Of a stretch of 64,000 nucleotides of DNA, positions 32,022 to 41,386 are shown piece after piece. Source of the stretch: Arthrobacter zhaoxinii (GTDB lineage: Bacteria; Actinomycetota; Actinomycetes; Actinomycetales; Micrococcaceae); contig NZ_JANFLT010000001.1 of NCBI RefSeq assembly GCF_024385505.1, positions 496,001-560,000 of the forward strand, given 5' to 3'. The notes below the pieces were generated by a model. The model ran no database searches. It was not told the DNA's origin and was given only the letters and a program-made list of their open reading frames with translations. Made by a program: the position numbers and the translations under genes. Positions within the stretch are counted from its first letter, which is position 1, and the number at the start of each line of letters is the position of its first letter.

Positions 32022-33212
32022 CTAGCGGGAGAGGTACCGCTCGTGCTCGCTGTGTGCGCGGGCTACGGTTTCGCGGATCTCTTCGATGTCCTTGACCTTG
32101 TCACGGTACTTGAGGTCCATCTTCAGGATGTCCTGCTCTTCGTCGCACAGGGCCTTGTAAACGCGCTCCCGCTCGGCGGGATCTGCGGTGTAGGTCAGGT
32201 CCAGGTAGGCGTCCGCATGCCGCCGTGCGTTGTTGACGGCGGTCATGGCCTTGCCCGCGGGGCTGACCAGGGACGCAATGACGGTCACGACGAGCACGCC
32301 CACGATGACGGAGAGCGAGAGTCCGGTGGTGATCTCGATGACCGAGACATGCTCGCCGCCGTTGATGAAGGGCAGCGTGTTCTCATGCAGGGCGTGCAGG
32401 ACCAGCTTGACGCCGATGAAGGCCAGAATTGTTGCCAGGCCGTAGCTGAGGTAGATCAGGCGGTCCAGCAGGCCGTCGATGAGGAAGTAGAGCTGGCGCA
32501 GGCCCATCAGCGAGAACGCCGTGGCGGTGAAGACGATGAAGACGTTCTGGGTCAGGCCGAAGATCGCCGGGATAGAGTCGAGCGCGAAGAGGATGTCGGT
32601 GCCGCCGATGGCCACCATGACCAGGAGCATCGGGGTGAGGACGCGCTTGCCGTTCTCCATGGTGAACAGCTTGTCCCCGTCGTAGTTCTCCGAGGTGTGG
32701 AAGATCTTGCGGGCCAGCCGAATGATGAAGTTGTTGGCTTCGTCGTCACCCTCCGTGCTTTCCGGCTTGAGCAGGTTGCCCGCCGTGATCAGCAGGATCA
32801 GGCCGAAGATGTAGAAGACCCAGGAGAAGGAGTTGATCAGCGCGGCGCCGAGAAGAATGAACGCGGTACGGGCGATCAGGGAGAAGACGATGCCGAAGAG
32901 CAGGACCTTCTGCTGGTCTTCACGCGGAACACGGAAGCTCGCCATGATGATCAGGAAGACAAACAGGTTGTCTACCGAAAGCGCCTTCTCGGTGATGTAT
33001 CCGGCGAAATACTCGGTGCCCATCTGGGCTCCGCCAAGGACCCAGACAACACCGCCGAAGACCACGGCGAGTCCTACGTAGATGGAGGACCAAATGGCCG
33101 CTTCCCTCAACGTAGGGATATGCGCCTTGCGGATGTGGAAGAAGTAATCAAAGGCCAGAAGGGCCAGGATGACCACAATGGTCACTCCCCAGACCAAGGG
33201 GGAAACAGTCAT
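32022..33212 (-). CDS. TerC-family membrane protein, putative manganese exporter
   Basis: 396 residues from the ATG at 33212. About nine membrane helices with TerC signatures: GYITEKALSVDNLFVF, GGTDILFALDSIPAIFG with conserved acidic residues, and a C-terminal cytoplasmic helix of about 70 residues. TerC/Alx proteins are linked to Mn2+ efflux and metalation of secreted proteins. A yybP-ykoY-type riboswitch precedes the start, which supports a manganese role. The open frame upstream of the ATG crosses the riboswitch and is not used. Confidence 0.93.
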   Translation of the reverse strand: MTVSPLVWGVTIVVILALLAFDYFFHIRKAHIPTLREAAIWSSIYVGLAVVFGGVVWVLGGAQMGTEYFAGYITEKALSVDNLFVFLIIMASFRVPREDQQKVLLFGIVFSLIARTAFILLGAALINSFSWVFYIFGLILLITAGNLLKPESTEGDDEANNFIIRLARKIFHTSENYDGDKLFTMENGKRVLTPMLLVMVAIGGTDILFALDSIPAIFGLTQNVFIVFTATAFSLMGLRQLYFLIDGLLDRLIYLSYGLATILAFIGVKLVLHALHENTLPFINGGEHVSVIEITTGLSLSVIVGVLVVTVIASLVSPAGKAMTAVNNARRHADAYLDLTYTADPAERERVYKALCDEEQDILKMDLKYRDKVKDIEEIRETVARAHSEHERYLSR

Positions 33213-33221
33213 GAGATGTCT

Positions 33222-33355
33222 GCTTTCGTAGGGTACGCCGAAGGAGCATAGGTCTCTCCCGCCAGTCTGGACAGACTGACCGCTGAACCCGGCGGAGCGT
33301 CGGTGCTCCACGTGTTGACGGATATCGGCGTTTCGGGATACTCCCCTACGAAGCC
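33222..33355 (-). ncRNA. yybP-ykoY-type manganese riboswitch
   Basis: On the minus strand the 5' segment CTTCGTAGGGGAGTA pairs through TTCGTAGGG with the 3' segment CCCTACGAA (about 33225-33233), forming P1. The conserved loops GGGGAGTA (33339-33347 region) and GGGAGAGACC (about 33253-33262) match the Mn2+-binding motifs of this RNA family. It ends about 10 bases before the TerC ATG, so it may control translation as well as transcription. Family membership is from remembered consensus, not a covariance search. Confidence 0.85.
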
Positions 33356-33356
33356 A

Positions 33357-34007
33357 TCAGTCTAACAGGACGATGTCCGCTTCGGTGTCCACATCGCGCC
33401 CATCGGCCAGATCGGAACAGTCAATGACGTGCACCAGCTCCGGATGGGCTTCGAGGAAGGAACGGGCGCCGGCATCCGGATCGACGCCCGGCTTGCCATT
33501 CCGTGCATGTTCAGCCGCGGAATAGTCGGCATCCTGGCCCAGGCTTCGCAGGGCCAGGAAAGCATCGAACAGAACAGGGTGTCCGCGCCGCAGCCGGCCT
33601 TCGGCTGTCCGGTACCCTGCGGCGGCGATCCTGCCGGGCTGCCCAGCGGCGAGGACGCGTGCCACCACGGCCGGGCTCAGGCCGGGCTGGTCCACGAGGG
33701 CTATGAGCACGGCCGCTGGGCCGTGTGCCAGCGCCGCCTGGACCCCGCAGCGGTAGCTGGTGCCCATCCCGAGCTCCCAGCGGGGGTTCACCGCCACTTC
33801 CGTGTTCTGCAGCCGGGCGGCGGCGGAAACCTCTGAGTGCCCGGCTCCCAGCACCGCCACCACACCGGTACAGCCGCCGGCAAGAAGCACCCGGACCTGA
33901 TGTTCGATGAGGGGCCGGCCGTGGAAAGGCAGCAGCGCCTTTGGGCCGCGCCCGAGGCGTACACCCGCTCCGGCAGCCAGCAGGACCGCCGTCGTCGTTC
34001 CGGTCAT
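33357..34007 (-). CDS. MobA-like NTP transferase (molybdenum-cofactor nucleotidylyltransferase family)
   Basis: 216 residues from an ATG preceded by GAAGGGA. N-terminal LLAAGAGVRLGRGPKALL is the nucleotide-binding signature, with DQPGLSP for metal binding and GHPVLFDA. This fits MocA/MobA-type cytidylyl- or guanylyltransferases acting on molybdopterin, but no molybdoenzyme genes are adjacent, so another substrate is possible. The stop lies 2 bp from the riboswitch of the next gene. Confidence 0.83.
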   Translation of the reverse strand: MTGTTTAVLLAAGAGVRLGRGPKALLPFHGRPLIEHQVRVLLAGGCTGVVAVLGAGHSEVSAAARLQNTEVAVNPRWELGMGTSYRCGVQAALAHGPAAVLIALVDQPGLSPAVVARVLAAGQPGRIAAAGYRTAEGRLRRGHPVLFDAFLALRSLGQDADYSAAEHARNGKPGVDPDAGARSFLEAHPELVHVIDCSDLADGRDVDTEADIVLLD

Positions 34008-34045
34008 CTGCGTTCCCTTCTTACTGTCCGGCCCATTAAACAGGT

Positions 34046-34074
34046 AGCCGCCGCACCCTGGCGGTGCGGCGGCT
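34046..34074 (-). terminator. Hairpin after the DUF4193 gene
   Basis: Perfect 12-bp stem (agccgccgcacc / ggtgcggcggct) with a five-base loop, 15 bp past the DUF4193 stop and before the transferase gene. Confidence 0.7.
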
Positions 34075-34089
34075 GAGGTAGCGGGGTGG

Positions 34090-34389
34090 TTAGCCTTCAC
34101 AGTCCTTGCAGTAGGCCAGGCCGTTCTTCTCCACGGCAAGCTGGGAGCGGTGGCGGACGAGGAAGCAGGAGTTGCAGGTGAATTCGTCTTCCTGCGGCGG
34201 CACCACCCGCACGAGCAGTTCTTCGCCGGACAGGTCTGCACCGGGCAGTTCAAATCCTTCGGCCGCTTCCGTTTCATCCACGTCAACTACGGCAGACTGC
34301 TTGTCGCTGCGCCGGGCCTGAAGCTCCTCGATCGAAGCCGGGCCGGCCTCTTCCTCAGTCTTGCGCGGCGCGTCATAATCTGTAGCCAT
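34090..34389 (-). CDS. DUF4193 family protein with zinc-ribbon end
   Basis: 99 residues. The acidic N-terminal half has the actinobacterial DUF4193 pattern (MATDYDAPRKTEEE, SIEELQARR), and the C-terminus has CNSCFLVRHRSQL and YCKDCEG, two CxxC pairs that likely bind zinc. This family is near-universal in Actinobacteria and its role is unknown; a link to RNA polymerase or ribosomal factors has been suggested by size and charge only. A -10-like TAGTAT lies 52 bp upstream. Confidence 0.92.
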   Translation of the reverse strand: MATDYDAPRKTEEEAGPASIEELQARRSDKQSAVVDVDETEAAEGFELPGADLSGEELLVRVVPPQEDEFTCNSCFLVRHRSQLAVEKNGLAYCKDCEG

Positions 34390-34738
34390 ATTCTCGGCTC
34401 ACACTCCAAATCCGTAGTTTCTATTGCTTCGGGGCACTCGATACTAGCCGAAGATAACGGACACACGGTTGCCTGTTATTCCCGTCGGCGGTCCCCCGGG
34501 GGTTTTCCTTCTTCGAACATCCACTTCCCGGCACGTCGTCCCTCGGTGGGGGCGCTGCTGCGGGGCGAACCGCCCGCGGCCAAATCCGCGTTCGATCCCC
34601 GGGCGTCCCCCGAACACCCCCGTGCACCCGTTGCATGTCCAACGTGCATGCTGCCGTGCAGGTTCCGCTTTTTCGGCGGGACTTATTATCGGTTGAAGTG
34701 GAAGGGATCGGCGGCATCACCCAAGCGCCGGGAACGAA
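34390..34738. other. Gene-free gap upstream of DUF4193
   Basis: About 350 bp without a convincing gene. It holds a TAGTAT -10-like element (34441-34446, minus strand), likely for DUF4193, and short repeats of gttgcatg/cgtgcatg around 34630-34650. Nothing else is recognised. Confidence 0.6.
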
Positions 34739-34780
34739 AAAGCGCCGGACGCCGGGCTGTCACCCGCCGTCCGGCGCTTT
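34739..34780 (-). terminator. Rho-independent terminator after the YtxH-like gene
   Basis: 18-bp stem with one mismatch (arms start aaagcgccgg and end ccggcgcttt), loop ctgtca, and a run of five T on the minus strand after the stem. Lies 7 bp past the stop. Confidence 0.88.
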
Positions 34781-34787
34781 GATCAGA

Positions 34788-35138
34788 CTAGGCCTCGGGC
34801 TGGGGTTCAGCCGGAGTCATCTTCTGCTCGCCGCCGGAGGTGTAGGAACCGTTGGTCCCCGTGCTGCCTGCTGCGGAAGAGCCCGTGGACGTGCTGGAGC
34901 CGGACTCGGTGCTGCTGGAGCTGCCGGAGCCGGTGACCTTGGATGCGGCATCCTTGGCGGCGCCCGTTACCTTGTCCTGCAGGCCCGGAGCCTTTTCCTT
35001 TGCCCAATCGGTGCCGTGAGACACGGTCTCCTGCACCTTCGGGTCATTCCAGAGCTGCATCAGCTTTTCGCGGCCGCCCTTGGATCCAACCAGGTAGCCA
35101 ACACCCGCGCCCGCCAAAAATACAAACTTCTTTACCAT
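34788..35138 (-). CDS. Small YtxH-like membrane-anchored protein
   Basis: 116 residues. N-terminal hydrophobic segment KKFVFLAGAGVGYLVGSK with the Gly-rich pattern of YtxH proteins, a charged helical stretch with DWAKEKAPGLQDKVTGA, and a Ser/Gly/Thr-rich C-terminal half (GSGSSSSTESGSSTSTGSSA). Possible stress-related envelope protein; function unknown. Confidence 0.75.
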   Translation of the reverse strand: MVKKFVFLAGAGVGYLVGSKGGREKLMQLWNDPKVQETVSHGTDWAKEKAPGLQDKVTGAAKDAASKVTGSGSSSSTESGSSTSTGSSAAGSTGTNGSYTSGGEQKMTPAEPQPEA

Positions 35139-35241
35139 GGTCTTCCTCTTCTCCTGCCCTCACTGGGCTTTGATAAGTTCCGTCCACATGCACACTACCG
35201 TCCAAAACGGCAGGTTCAACAGTCAGCTTACTATTTGGATC

Positions 35242-35637
35242 CTACCCAAGCAGACGGGACCGGATGAGGAAGCGCTTTCCCTCGGGCGCTTCCACGGAAA
35301 ACCCACTCCCCCGTCCCGTCACTACGTCCACGGTCAGATGGGTGTGTTTCCAGTACTCAAACTGCTCACGCGACATCCAGAACTCCAGTTCGTCACCCTC
35401 CACATCGAAGACGCCCAGGAGCACGTCCGCTTCTGAGGTGAGGAACTCTCCCTTTGGATAACACATGGGCGAGGACCCGTCGCAGCAGCCGCCTGACTGG
35501 TGGAACATCAGCTCACCGTGGATCGGCCGCAGCCGCAGCAGCAGTTCTAGAGCCTCGGGGGTCAGTGCCACCCGGGAAAAATTCTCTCCGGGCAGCGCTG
35601 CAGCCGCGTCCAGCTCAGAAGCAATCGAGGAATCCAT
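35242..35637 (-). CDS. DUF779 family protein
   Basis: 131 residues; the conserved FHQSGGCCDGSSPMCYP motif with clustered Cys, then DVLLGVFDVEG and EFWMSREQFEYW, identifies DUF779. These proteins occur next to acetaldehyde dehydrogenases in actinobacteria and proteobacteria; a metal or cofactor role is suspected. Start overlaps the end of the alcohol dehydrogenase by one base, so translation is coupled. Confidence 0.93.
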   Translation of the reverse strand: MDSSIASELDAAAALPGENFSRVALTPEALELLLRLRPIHGELMFHQSGGCCDGSSPMCYPKGEFLTSEADVLLGVFDVEGDELEFWMSREQFEYWKHTHLTVDVVTGRGSGFSVEAPEGKRFLIRSRLLG

Positions 35638-36656
35638 CAGTATCCAATCACTACACGGCCGTCGACTCGGCCTTCCCGGAGTTCAGTCATTACATCGTTT
35701 ATCTCGTCCAGGCTGCGGACGGTGATATTGGGGTGGATCAGTCCGCGGTCATAGAAGTCAATCGCCTCGGCCAGGTCCTGGCGCGTGCCCACGATCGACC
35801 CCCGGATGGTGAGGCCCTTCAGTACAGTGTCAAAGATCGGGGCCGGAAAGTCTCCCGGCGGCAGCCCGACAAAGACAATCGTTCCGCCGCGCCGGGCCAT
35901 GCCGATGGCCTGGCCGAACGCCGCCGGATGCACCGCGGTGACAAGTATTGCGTGGGCACCGCCGATCTTCTCCTGGATAACCCCGGCCGGGTCCTCGTTA
36001 CGTGCATTAACCACGATCTCGGCCCCGTACCTCGTGGCCAGCTCCAGCTTTTCGTCGGCGATGTCTACGGCGGCGACGCGCAGTCCCATGGCAACGGCAT
36101 ACTGCACAGCCACGTGTCCCAGACCGCCTATGCCGGAGATGACGACCCATTGACCGGGCCGTGCCTCACTGACTTTCAGTCCTTTGTAGACCGTGACGCC
36201 CGCGCAGAGGACCGGTGCGATTTCCCGCGGATCGGCTCCTTCCGGGATGCGCGCCGCAAAACGCGCATCCACCAGCATGTACTGGCCGAAGGAGCCGTCC
36301 ACGGAGTAACCGCTGTTCTTCTGCTGCTCACACAACGTTTCCCACCCGGTCCGGCAGTACTCGCACACACCGCAGGCGTAGGCGAGCCAGGCGTTGCCCA
36401 CCATGTCACCCGGGTGCAGGTCGGTGACCCCTTCACCAACCTGCACCACTTCTCCCACCCCCTCGTGGCCGGGGATGAACGGCGGAGTCGGCTTCACGGG
36501 CCAGTCGCCGTCGGCAGCATGGAGGTCCGTATGGCAGACGCCCGTGGCCACTAGTTTGACGAGCGCCTGCCCCGGACCCGGATCAAGTACTGCAACCTCC
36601 TCGACGGAGAGTCCTTCACCGAGTTGGTTCACTACTGCTGCCTGCATGCTGGCCAT
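35637..36656 (-). CDS. adhP: Zinc-dependent alcohol dehydrogenase (AdhP-like)
   Basis: 339 residues. Catalytic zinc motifs GVCHTDLHA and PGHEGVGEV; structural zinc cluster CGVCEYCRTGWETLC; NAD-binding GIGGLGHVAVQYA. It oxidises ethanol and similar primary alcohols to aldehydes. Located between DUF779 and an aldehyde dehydrogenase, giving an alcohol-to-acid pathway in one cluster. A 1-bp overlap with DUF779 supports co-transcription. Confidence 0.95.
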   Translation of the reverse strand: MASMQAAVVNQLGEGLSVEEVAVLDPGPGQALVKLVATGVCHTDLHAADGDWPVKPTPPFIPGHEGVGEVVQVGEGVTDLHPGDMVGNAWLAYACGVCEYCRTGWETLCEQQKNSGYSVDGSFGQYMLVDARFAARIPEGADPREIAPVLCAGVTVYKGLKVSEARPGQWVVISGIGGLGHVAVQYAVAMGLRVAAVDIADEKLELATRYGAEIVVNARNEDPAGVIQEKIGGAHAILVTAVHPAAFGQAIGMARRGGTIVFVGLPPGDFPAPIFDTVLKGLTIRGSIVGTRQDLAEAIDFYDRGLIHPNITVRSLDEINDVMTELREGRVDGRVVIGY

Positions 36657-36738
36657 GGGGTCCTCTTTCCATCAACAGAACAAGAAGGAACAAGTGAAAG
36701 GCGAGTGACACCCCAGCCTAGGCGCGTGCGGAGACCGC

Positions 36739-38262
36739 TTAGAAGAACCCCTGCTTGTTTTCGGCGTAGCTGACCAGCAGGTTCTTGGTCTGCTGGTAGT
36801 GGTCCAGCATCATGGCGTGGTTCTCGCGGCCGATACCGGAGGACTTGTAGCCACCGAAGGCGGAATGGGCAGGATAGGCGTGGTAATTGTTGACCCACAC
36901 CCGCCCGGCCTGGATATCCCGGCCCGCCCGGTACGCAGTGTTGCCGTCCCGGGACCAGACACCTGCGCCAAGCCCGTACAGGGTGTCATTGGCAATGGCC
37001 ATGGCCTCGCCGTAGTCGGAGAACCGGGTCACTGAAACTACCGGGCCGAAGATCTCCTCCTGGAAGATGCGCATGTTGTTGGTGCCCTCGAACACGGTCG
37101 GCTGGACGTAGAAGCCGCCGGCAAGGTCGCCGTCGAGGTGGGCTCGCTCGCCTCCGGCCAGGAGCTTTGCGCCCTCCTGCTTGCCGATATCCAGGTAGGA
37201 CAGGATCTTCTCCAACTGGTCGTTGGAAGCCTGTGCACCCACCATGGTGTTGGTATCGAGCGGATTGCCCTGGATGATCTGTGCCGTGCGGGCCAGCGCG
37301 TCGGCCATGAAGGAGTCATACATGGAGTCCTGCACCAGGGCACGGGACGGGCAGGTGCAGACCTCGCCCTGGTTCAGGGCGAACATGTTGAAGCCTTCGA
37401 GTGCCTTGTCGTAGAAGGAATCATCGGCGGCTGCGACGTCGGCAAAGAAGATGTTCGGGCTCTTGCCGCCCAGTTCGAGGGTGACCGGAATCAGGTTCTG
37501 GCTGGCGTACTGCATGATCAGCCGGCCCGTGGTGGTCTCACCCGTAAAGGCGATCTTCCGGATCCGGTTCGAGGATGCCAGCGGTTTGCCTGCTTCCACG
37601 CCGAAGCCGTTCACCACGTTCAGCACGCCTGCCGGCAGCAGGTCCGCGATCAGCTCCATCAGCACCAGGATCGACGTCGGCGTCTGCTCAGCAGGCTTCA
37701 GCACGATCGCATTGCCCGCAGCGAGCGCCGGAGCCAGTTTCCAGACGGCCATGAGGATCGGGAAGTTCCAGGGAATGATCTGCCCCACCACGCCGAGCGG
37801 CTCGTGGAAATGGTACGAGGTGGTGTTGTCATCAAGCTGGGAGATGCCGCCCTCCTGCGCGCGGATGGCGCCGGCGAAGTAGCGGAAGTGGTCGATGGCC
37901 AGCGGCAGGTCTGCGGCCAGGACTTCCCGGATCGGCTTGCCGTTGTCCCAGGTTTCGGCGACGGCGAGCATCTCGAGGTTGGCTTCCATCCGGTCCGCGA
38001 TGCGGGTCAGGACCAGGGCACGTTCGGCCACCGCGGTCTTGCCCCAGGCTCCTGCGGCCTTGTGGGCGGCGTCCAGCGCGAGGTCAATGTCAGCAGATGT
38101 GCCGCGGGCTACTTCGCAGAACGGGCGGCCGTTGATCGGCGAGATGTTCTCGAAGTACTGTCCCTTGACCGGGGCTACCCATTCCCCGCCGATCCAGTTC
38201 TCGTAGCGCGGTTTGAAGGTGACTTTCGATCCTTCGGTGCCTGGCTGTGCATAAACGGTCAT
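36739..38262 (-). CDS. Acetaldehyde/aldehyde dehydrogenase (ExaC-like)
   Basis: 507 residues from the ATG at 38262 with AAGGAGCCC upstream; a longer frame to 38445 crosses the operator region. ALDH features: GETTTGRLI, catalytic Glu263 in LELGGKSPN, and Cys302 in [16 protein letters not shown]-dependent oxidation of the aldehyde produced by AdhP to acetate. Preceded by a GAF-domain regulator and a repeated TTGCAA element, so it is probably induced by ethanol or aldehydes. Confidence 0.94.
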   Translation of the reverse strand: MTVYAQPGTEGSKVTFKPRYENWIGGEWVAPVKGQYFENISPINGRPFCEVARGTSADIDLALDAAHKAAGAWGKTAVAERALVLTRIADRMEANLEMLAVAETWDNGKPIREVLAADLPLAIDHFRYFAGAIRAQEGGISQLDDNTTSYHFHEPLGVVGQIIPWNFPILMAVWKLAPALAAGNAIVLKPAEQTPTSILVLMELIADLLPAGVLNVVNGFGVEAGKPLASSNRIRKIAFTGETTTGRLIMQYASQNLIPVTLELGGKSPNIFFADVAAADDSFYDKALEGFNMFALNQGEVCTCPSRALVQDSMYDSFMADALARTAQIIQGNPLDTNTMVGAQASNDQLEKILSYLDIGKQEGAKLLAGGERAHLDGDLAGGFYVQPTVFEGTNNMRIFQEEIFGPVVSVTRFSDYGEAMAIANDTLYGLGAGVWSRDGNTAYRAGRDIQAGRVWVNNYHAYPAHSAFGGYKSSGIGRENHAMMLDHYQQTKNLLVSYAENKQGFF

Positions 38263-38322
38263 GATGGGCTCCTTGTGCGTTCGACGTCGATGTCGGTTGC
38301 GGACATCCCCGAGGCTACGGAA

Positions 38323-38348
38323 CGCAACGTTGCAAGCAGGTTGCAACG
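38323..38348. promoter_or_regulatory. Repeated GTTGCAA operator upstream of the aldehyde dehydrogenase
   Basis: GTTGCAA at 38329-38335 and 38340-38346, 11 bp apart, with the palindrome gcaacgttgc at 38324-38333. It is placed between the regulator stop and the dehydrogenase start, 61 bp upstream of the ATG, as expected for an activator site. Confidence 0.65.
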
Positions 38349-38359
38349 ACCGAATCCGG

Positions 38360-39757
38360 TCAGGCCAGGTCCCGCTCGATGCGCTCCAGGGCCGCGGCGA
38401 CGGCGGCCCGGCGGGGCGAGCGCGGCGGAAGAACCCGCAGGGCACGCTGCCAGGCCTCGGCGTCGTGCTCCGCTTCCGGCAAGTGCAGGTACTGCAGCAG
38501 GGCGTCCGGCCCGGCGTCGGACAGCATCGCCTGCCGCAGGACGGCCGAGACGTCGCCGCGCAGCCGGATGAGGGCAGGGGCTTCGGAGCGCGGCAGCACC
38601 TGTCCCCGGTACATCCCCAGCGCCAGCCGGTGTGCCCCCTGTTCCAGGAACCTCAGGACCTGCGCGGCGTCCACCACCAGCGGCCTGGCCAGGCGGTAGG
38701 GGCGGGAGCGCGGGACCAGCGGTTCGGCCGGTGTTCCGGCGGCGACGGTTTCCATCAGGTTGCGCAGCCGCAGCATCTCCGCCCGCACCGTGCCCGCCTG
38801 TCCGCCGTCCGGGTACGCGAGTGCGGCCAGCTCCTCGGCGGTAAGGCCGCCGGGGTGCAGGGCCAGCACGGCCAGCAGCTCCCCGTGCCGGGAGCTGAGT
38901 TCCACGGACCCGCCCCGGGTATGCAGCACCGCACGTTCCCGGCCCAGCAGCTCCAGGCGTTCCGTGTCGCTGGCGGGCGGTGACGCCGGGCGGCCTGCAC
39001 TACGGCGCGGCGGCGCTCCGAAGCCGGCGAGGGATCCCTGCTGCGGGGCGTCTCGGTCTGCCTGCAGTCGCTGGACCTGGAGCCCGGCTTCCGCGGCAGC
39101 GACTGCTGCCCGGATAAGGGCCAGGGTATGCGGGGCGACGGCTTCGGGACCTCCGGTAACGTCCACAACGCCGAGCACGGAGCCGGTGTCCGGGTCATGC
39201 ACGGGTACGGCGGTGCAGCTCCAGGAGTGGACGAGCCGGCTGAAGTGTTCCGGCCCGGCAATCTGCACGTCGGAGCCGGTAGCGAGGGCGGTTCCGGGGG
39301 CACTGGTGCCGACAGTGCGTTCGGACCAGTCCGCGCCGGGAACAAACAGCATGTCTTCGGCGCGCCGGCGCAGCACCGCGTCGCCGTCTACCCACAGCAG
39401 CCGGCCCAGCTCATCCCCCACAGCCACCAGCAGCCCGGAGTCCTCTCCCGGCTCCACCAGCAGGCGGCGGATGACCGGCATCACGGCAGAGAGCGGATGG
39501 GCCGCACGATAGCGGGCCAGGGCGTCGTCGTCGAACACTAATTCCGGACGCGGGACATCCGGATCCGGGTGGTGCTGAAGCGACCGCACCCAGGACTCCC
39601 GGACGGAAGGCCGCAGCCGCTCCAGCCATCCGCTGCCGGAGGAGAGCGCCTCATGCGCCCGCACCGCGTTCCGGCGTAAGGCTTCCGCAGGTATCCGCGG
39701 CAGGACGCCGGACGGCCCGTTCAGGGCAACACTTTGATTCTGCGCCGCAATGCGCAC
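38360..39757 (-). CDS. GAF-domain transcriptional regulator of the aldehyde cluster (AcoR-like)
   Basis: 465 residues. The N-terminal half carries the sigma-54-activator-like opening ([10 protein letters not shown]) and a GAF sensor (about 90-215) with [28 protein letters not shown] and [10 protein letters not shown]. There is no AAA+ domain; the C-terminal half has a winged-HTH-like segment ([20 protein letters not shown]). This type of GAF regulator accompanies DUF779/ALDH clusters in actinobacteria. It lies directly upstream of the dehydrogenase gene on the same strand, with the operator in between. Confidence 0.85.
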   Translation of the reverse strand: MRIAAQNQSVALNGPSGVLPRIPAEALRRNAVRAHEALSSGSGWLERLRPSVRESWVRSLQHHPDPDVPRPELVFDDDALARYRAAHPLSAVMPVIRRLLVEPGEDSGLLVAVGDELGRLLWVDGDAVLRRRAEDMLFVPGADWSERTVGTSAPGTALATGSDVQIAGPEHFSRLVHSWSCTAVPVHDPDTGSVLGVVDVTGGPEAVAPHTLALIRAAVAAAEAGLQVQRLQADRDAPQQGSLAGFGAPPRRSAGRPASPPASDTERLELLGRERAVLHTRGGSVELSSRHGELLAVLALHPGGLTAEELAALAYPDGGQAGTVRAEMLRLRNLMETVAAGTPAEPLVPRSRPYRLARPLVVDAAQVLRFLEQGAHRLALGMYRGQVLPRSEAPALIRLRGDVSAVLRQAMLSDAGPDALLQYLHLPEAEHDAEAWQRALRVLPPRSPRRAAVAAALERIERDLA

Positions 39758-39901
39758 GGCCCCCGCCTATCCACGCTGACAATCGGACAACGTCTTCCGT
39801 AACGGACGCTGCCCGGTGAGGGAACAACAACTCTTCGTTGGAACATGCTCCCATGCGCGGACCGGCGGGGGCCAGAGGAACTGCGGTTTACCGGCGAACG
39901 G

Positions 39902-41323
39902 TTACTCGCCGCGGGAAATGCGGGTCATTTCCTCGCGGTCAACCACCTTGACGCGCTCGCGGACGAGTTCTCCGGTCAGCGGGTCGGGGTGGATGTAGGA
40001 GGCGCCGAGGCTGCGCTCGTAGGCATCCAGTTTCAGCCAGCCCTCCCACGTTGTGTACTTGACGCCGCGCTCCTCGAGCAGGTCGGTGATCGACGACGGG
40101 TCCGGGTGCGTGGCTGCCGGCAGGTTCAGCCGGTCCTCCAGCAGGAATCCGATGGTTTCCAGCGCATCGCCCTTGGTGTGCCCGATCAGGCCGACGGGGC
40201 CGCGCTTGATCCAGCCCGTGGTGTAGATGCCCGGCACCGGTGCGCCGTCTTCGTTGATGACGCGGCCGCCCTCGTTGGGAATCACGCCGCGCTGCGCGTC
40301 GTAGCCCACCTCGGGCAGCTCGGAACCGAAGTAGCCGATGGCCCGGTAGACGGCCTGGACCGGGTAATCCACAATCTCCCCGGTGCCGCGCACGTTTCCG
40401 GTGCCGTCCAGCTCGGTCCGCTCGAACTTCATGCCGGCGACCTTGCCGGGGTTGGAGGGATCGTCGTAGATCTCCACCGGGCTGTGCAGGAAGTGCAGGT
40501 GCAGGCGGCGGGAAGCCCCCGTGTCCTGCTCCTCCACGAGCCAGTTGGTGAGGGTATTGACCATGGTCTTGGTCTGGTTGTTGGTGCGGATCTGCTCGTC
40601 GGAGCCCTCGTCGAATTCGAAGTCCTCGGGGTACAGGACGATATCGACGTCACGCGAATGCGAGAGTTCACGCAGCTCCAGCGGCGTGAACTTCACCTGC
40701 GCCGGTCCGCGCCGGCCGAAGATGTGCACGTCGGTGACCGGGGACTTCTTCAGGCCCTCGTAGACGTTCGTCGGAATTTCCGTCGTAAGCAGGTCGTCAG
40801 CGTGCTTGGAGAGGATGCGGGCGACGTCGAGGGCCACGTTGCCGTTGCCGATCACTGCCACTTCCTTGGCGTCCAGCGGCCATTCCCGCGGGACGTCCGG
40901 GTGGCCGTCATACCAAGACACAAATTCCGCACCGCCGAAGGAACCCTCGAGGCCGACGCCGGGCACGTTCAGCGGGGCGTCCTTGATGGCTCCGGTGGCG
41001 AAGATGATGGCGTCATAGAAGTGCCGGAAATCCGCCAGGGTCAGGTCGCGGCCGTAGTTGACGTTGCCGAGGAACCGGATGTCACCCCGGTCCAGGACCT
41101 TGTGCAGGGCATTGACGATCCCCTTGATGCGCGGGTGGTCCGGAGCGACTCCGTAGCGGATGAGGCCGTAGGGCGCAGGGTACTGGTCGAAGAGGTCAAT
41201 GCTGACCTCGAAGTCCCGGTCGGCTTTGGTAAGGATGTCGGCGGCGTAAACACCGGCGGGGCCTGCGCCGATAATGGCGACCCTCAAAGGACGCTGGGCG
41301 CTGTCCGCGGCAGGGTTTGTCAC
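39902..41323 (-). CDS. fprA: Ferredoxin/adrenodoxin-type NADP+ reductase
   Basis: 473 residues from a GTG preceded by AGAAGGA (the frame is open to 41362). FAD-binding VAIIGAGPAGVYAADIL, the FprA-typical APYGLIRYGVAPDHP, NADP-binding VIGNGNVALDVAR, and the C-terminal GWIKRGPVGLIGHTKGDA all match mycobacterial FprA. It shuttles electrons between NADPH and ferredoxin. Divergent from rarD with a short gap containing AT-rich promoter-like sequence. Confidence 0.95.
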   Translation of the reverse strand: MTNPAADSAQRPLRVAIIGAGPAGVYAADILTKADRDFEVSIDLFDQYPAPYGLIRYGVAPDHPRIKGIVNALHKVLDRGDIRFLGNVNYGRDLTLADFRHFYDAIIFATGAIKDAPLNVPGVGLEGSFGGAEFVSWYDGHPDVPREWPLDAKEVAVIGNGNVALDVARILSKHADDLLTTEIPTNVYEGLKKSPVTDVHIFGRRGPAQVKFTPLELRELSHSRDVDIVLYPEDFEFDEGSDEQIRTNNQTKTMVNTLTNWLVEEQDTGASRRLHLHFLHSPVEIYDDPSNPGKVAGMKFERTELDGTGNVRGTGEIVDYPVQAVYRAIGYFGSELPEVGYDAQRGVIPNEGGRVINEDGAPVPGIYTTGWIKRGPVGLIGHTKGDALETIGFLLEDRLNLPAATHPDPSSITDLLEERGVKYTTWEGWLKLDAYERSLGASYIHPDPLTGELVRERVKVVDREEMTRISRGE

Positions 41324-41386
41324 TGATAGTCCTTCTTCTCTTCTGAGCTTCTGGGTGCGCAATTAACACACAGTTGTTTATTCTAA

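Noticed and set aside
31641-33251. 536-residue frame across the 27-bp repeats and antisense to TerC
   Set aside because: It reads the minisatellite as peptide repeats but then runs opposite the TerC gene; no start signal or domain.
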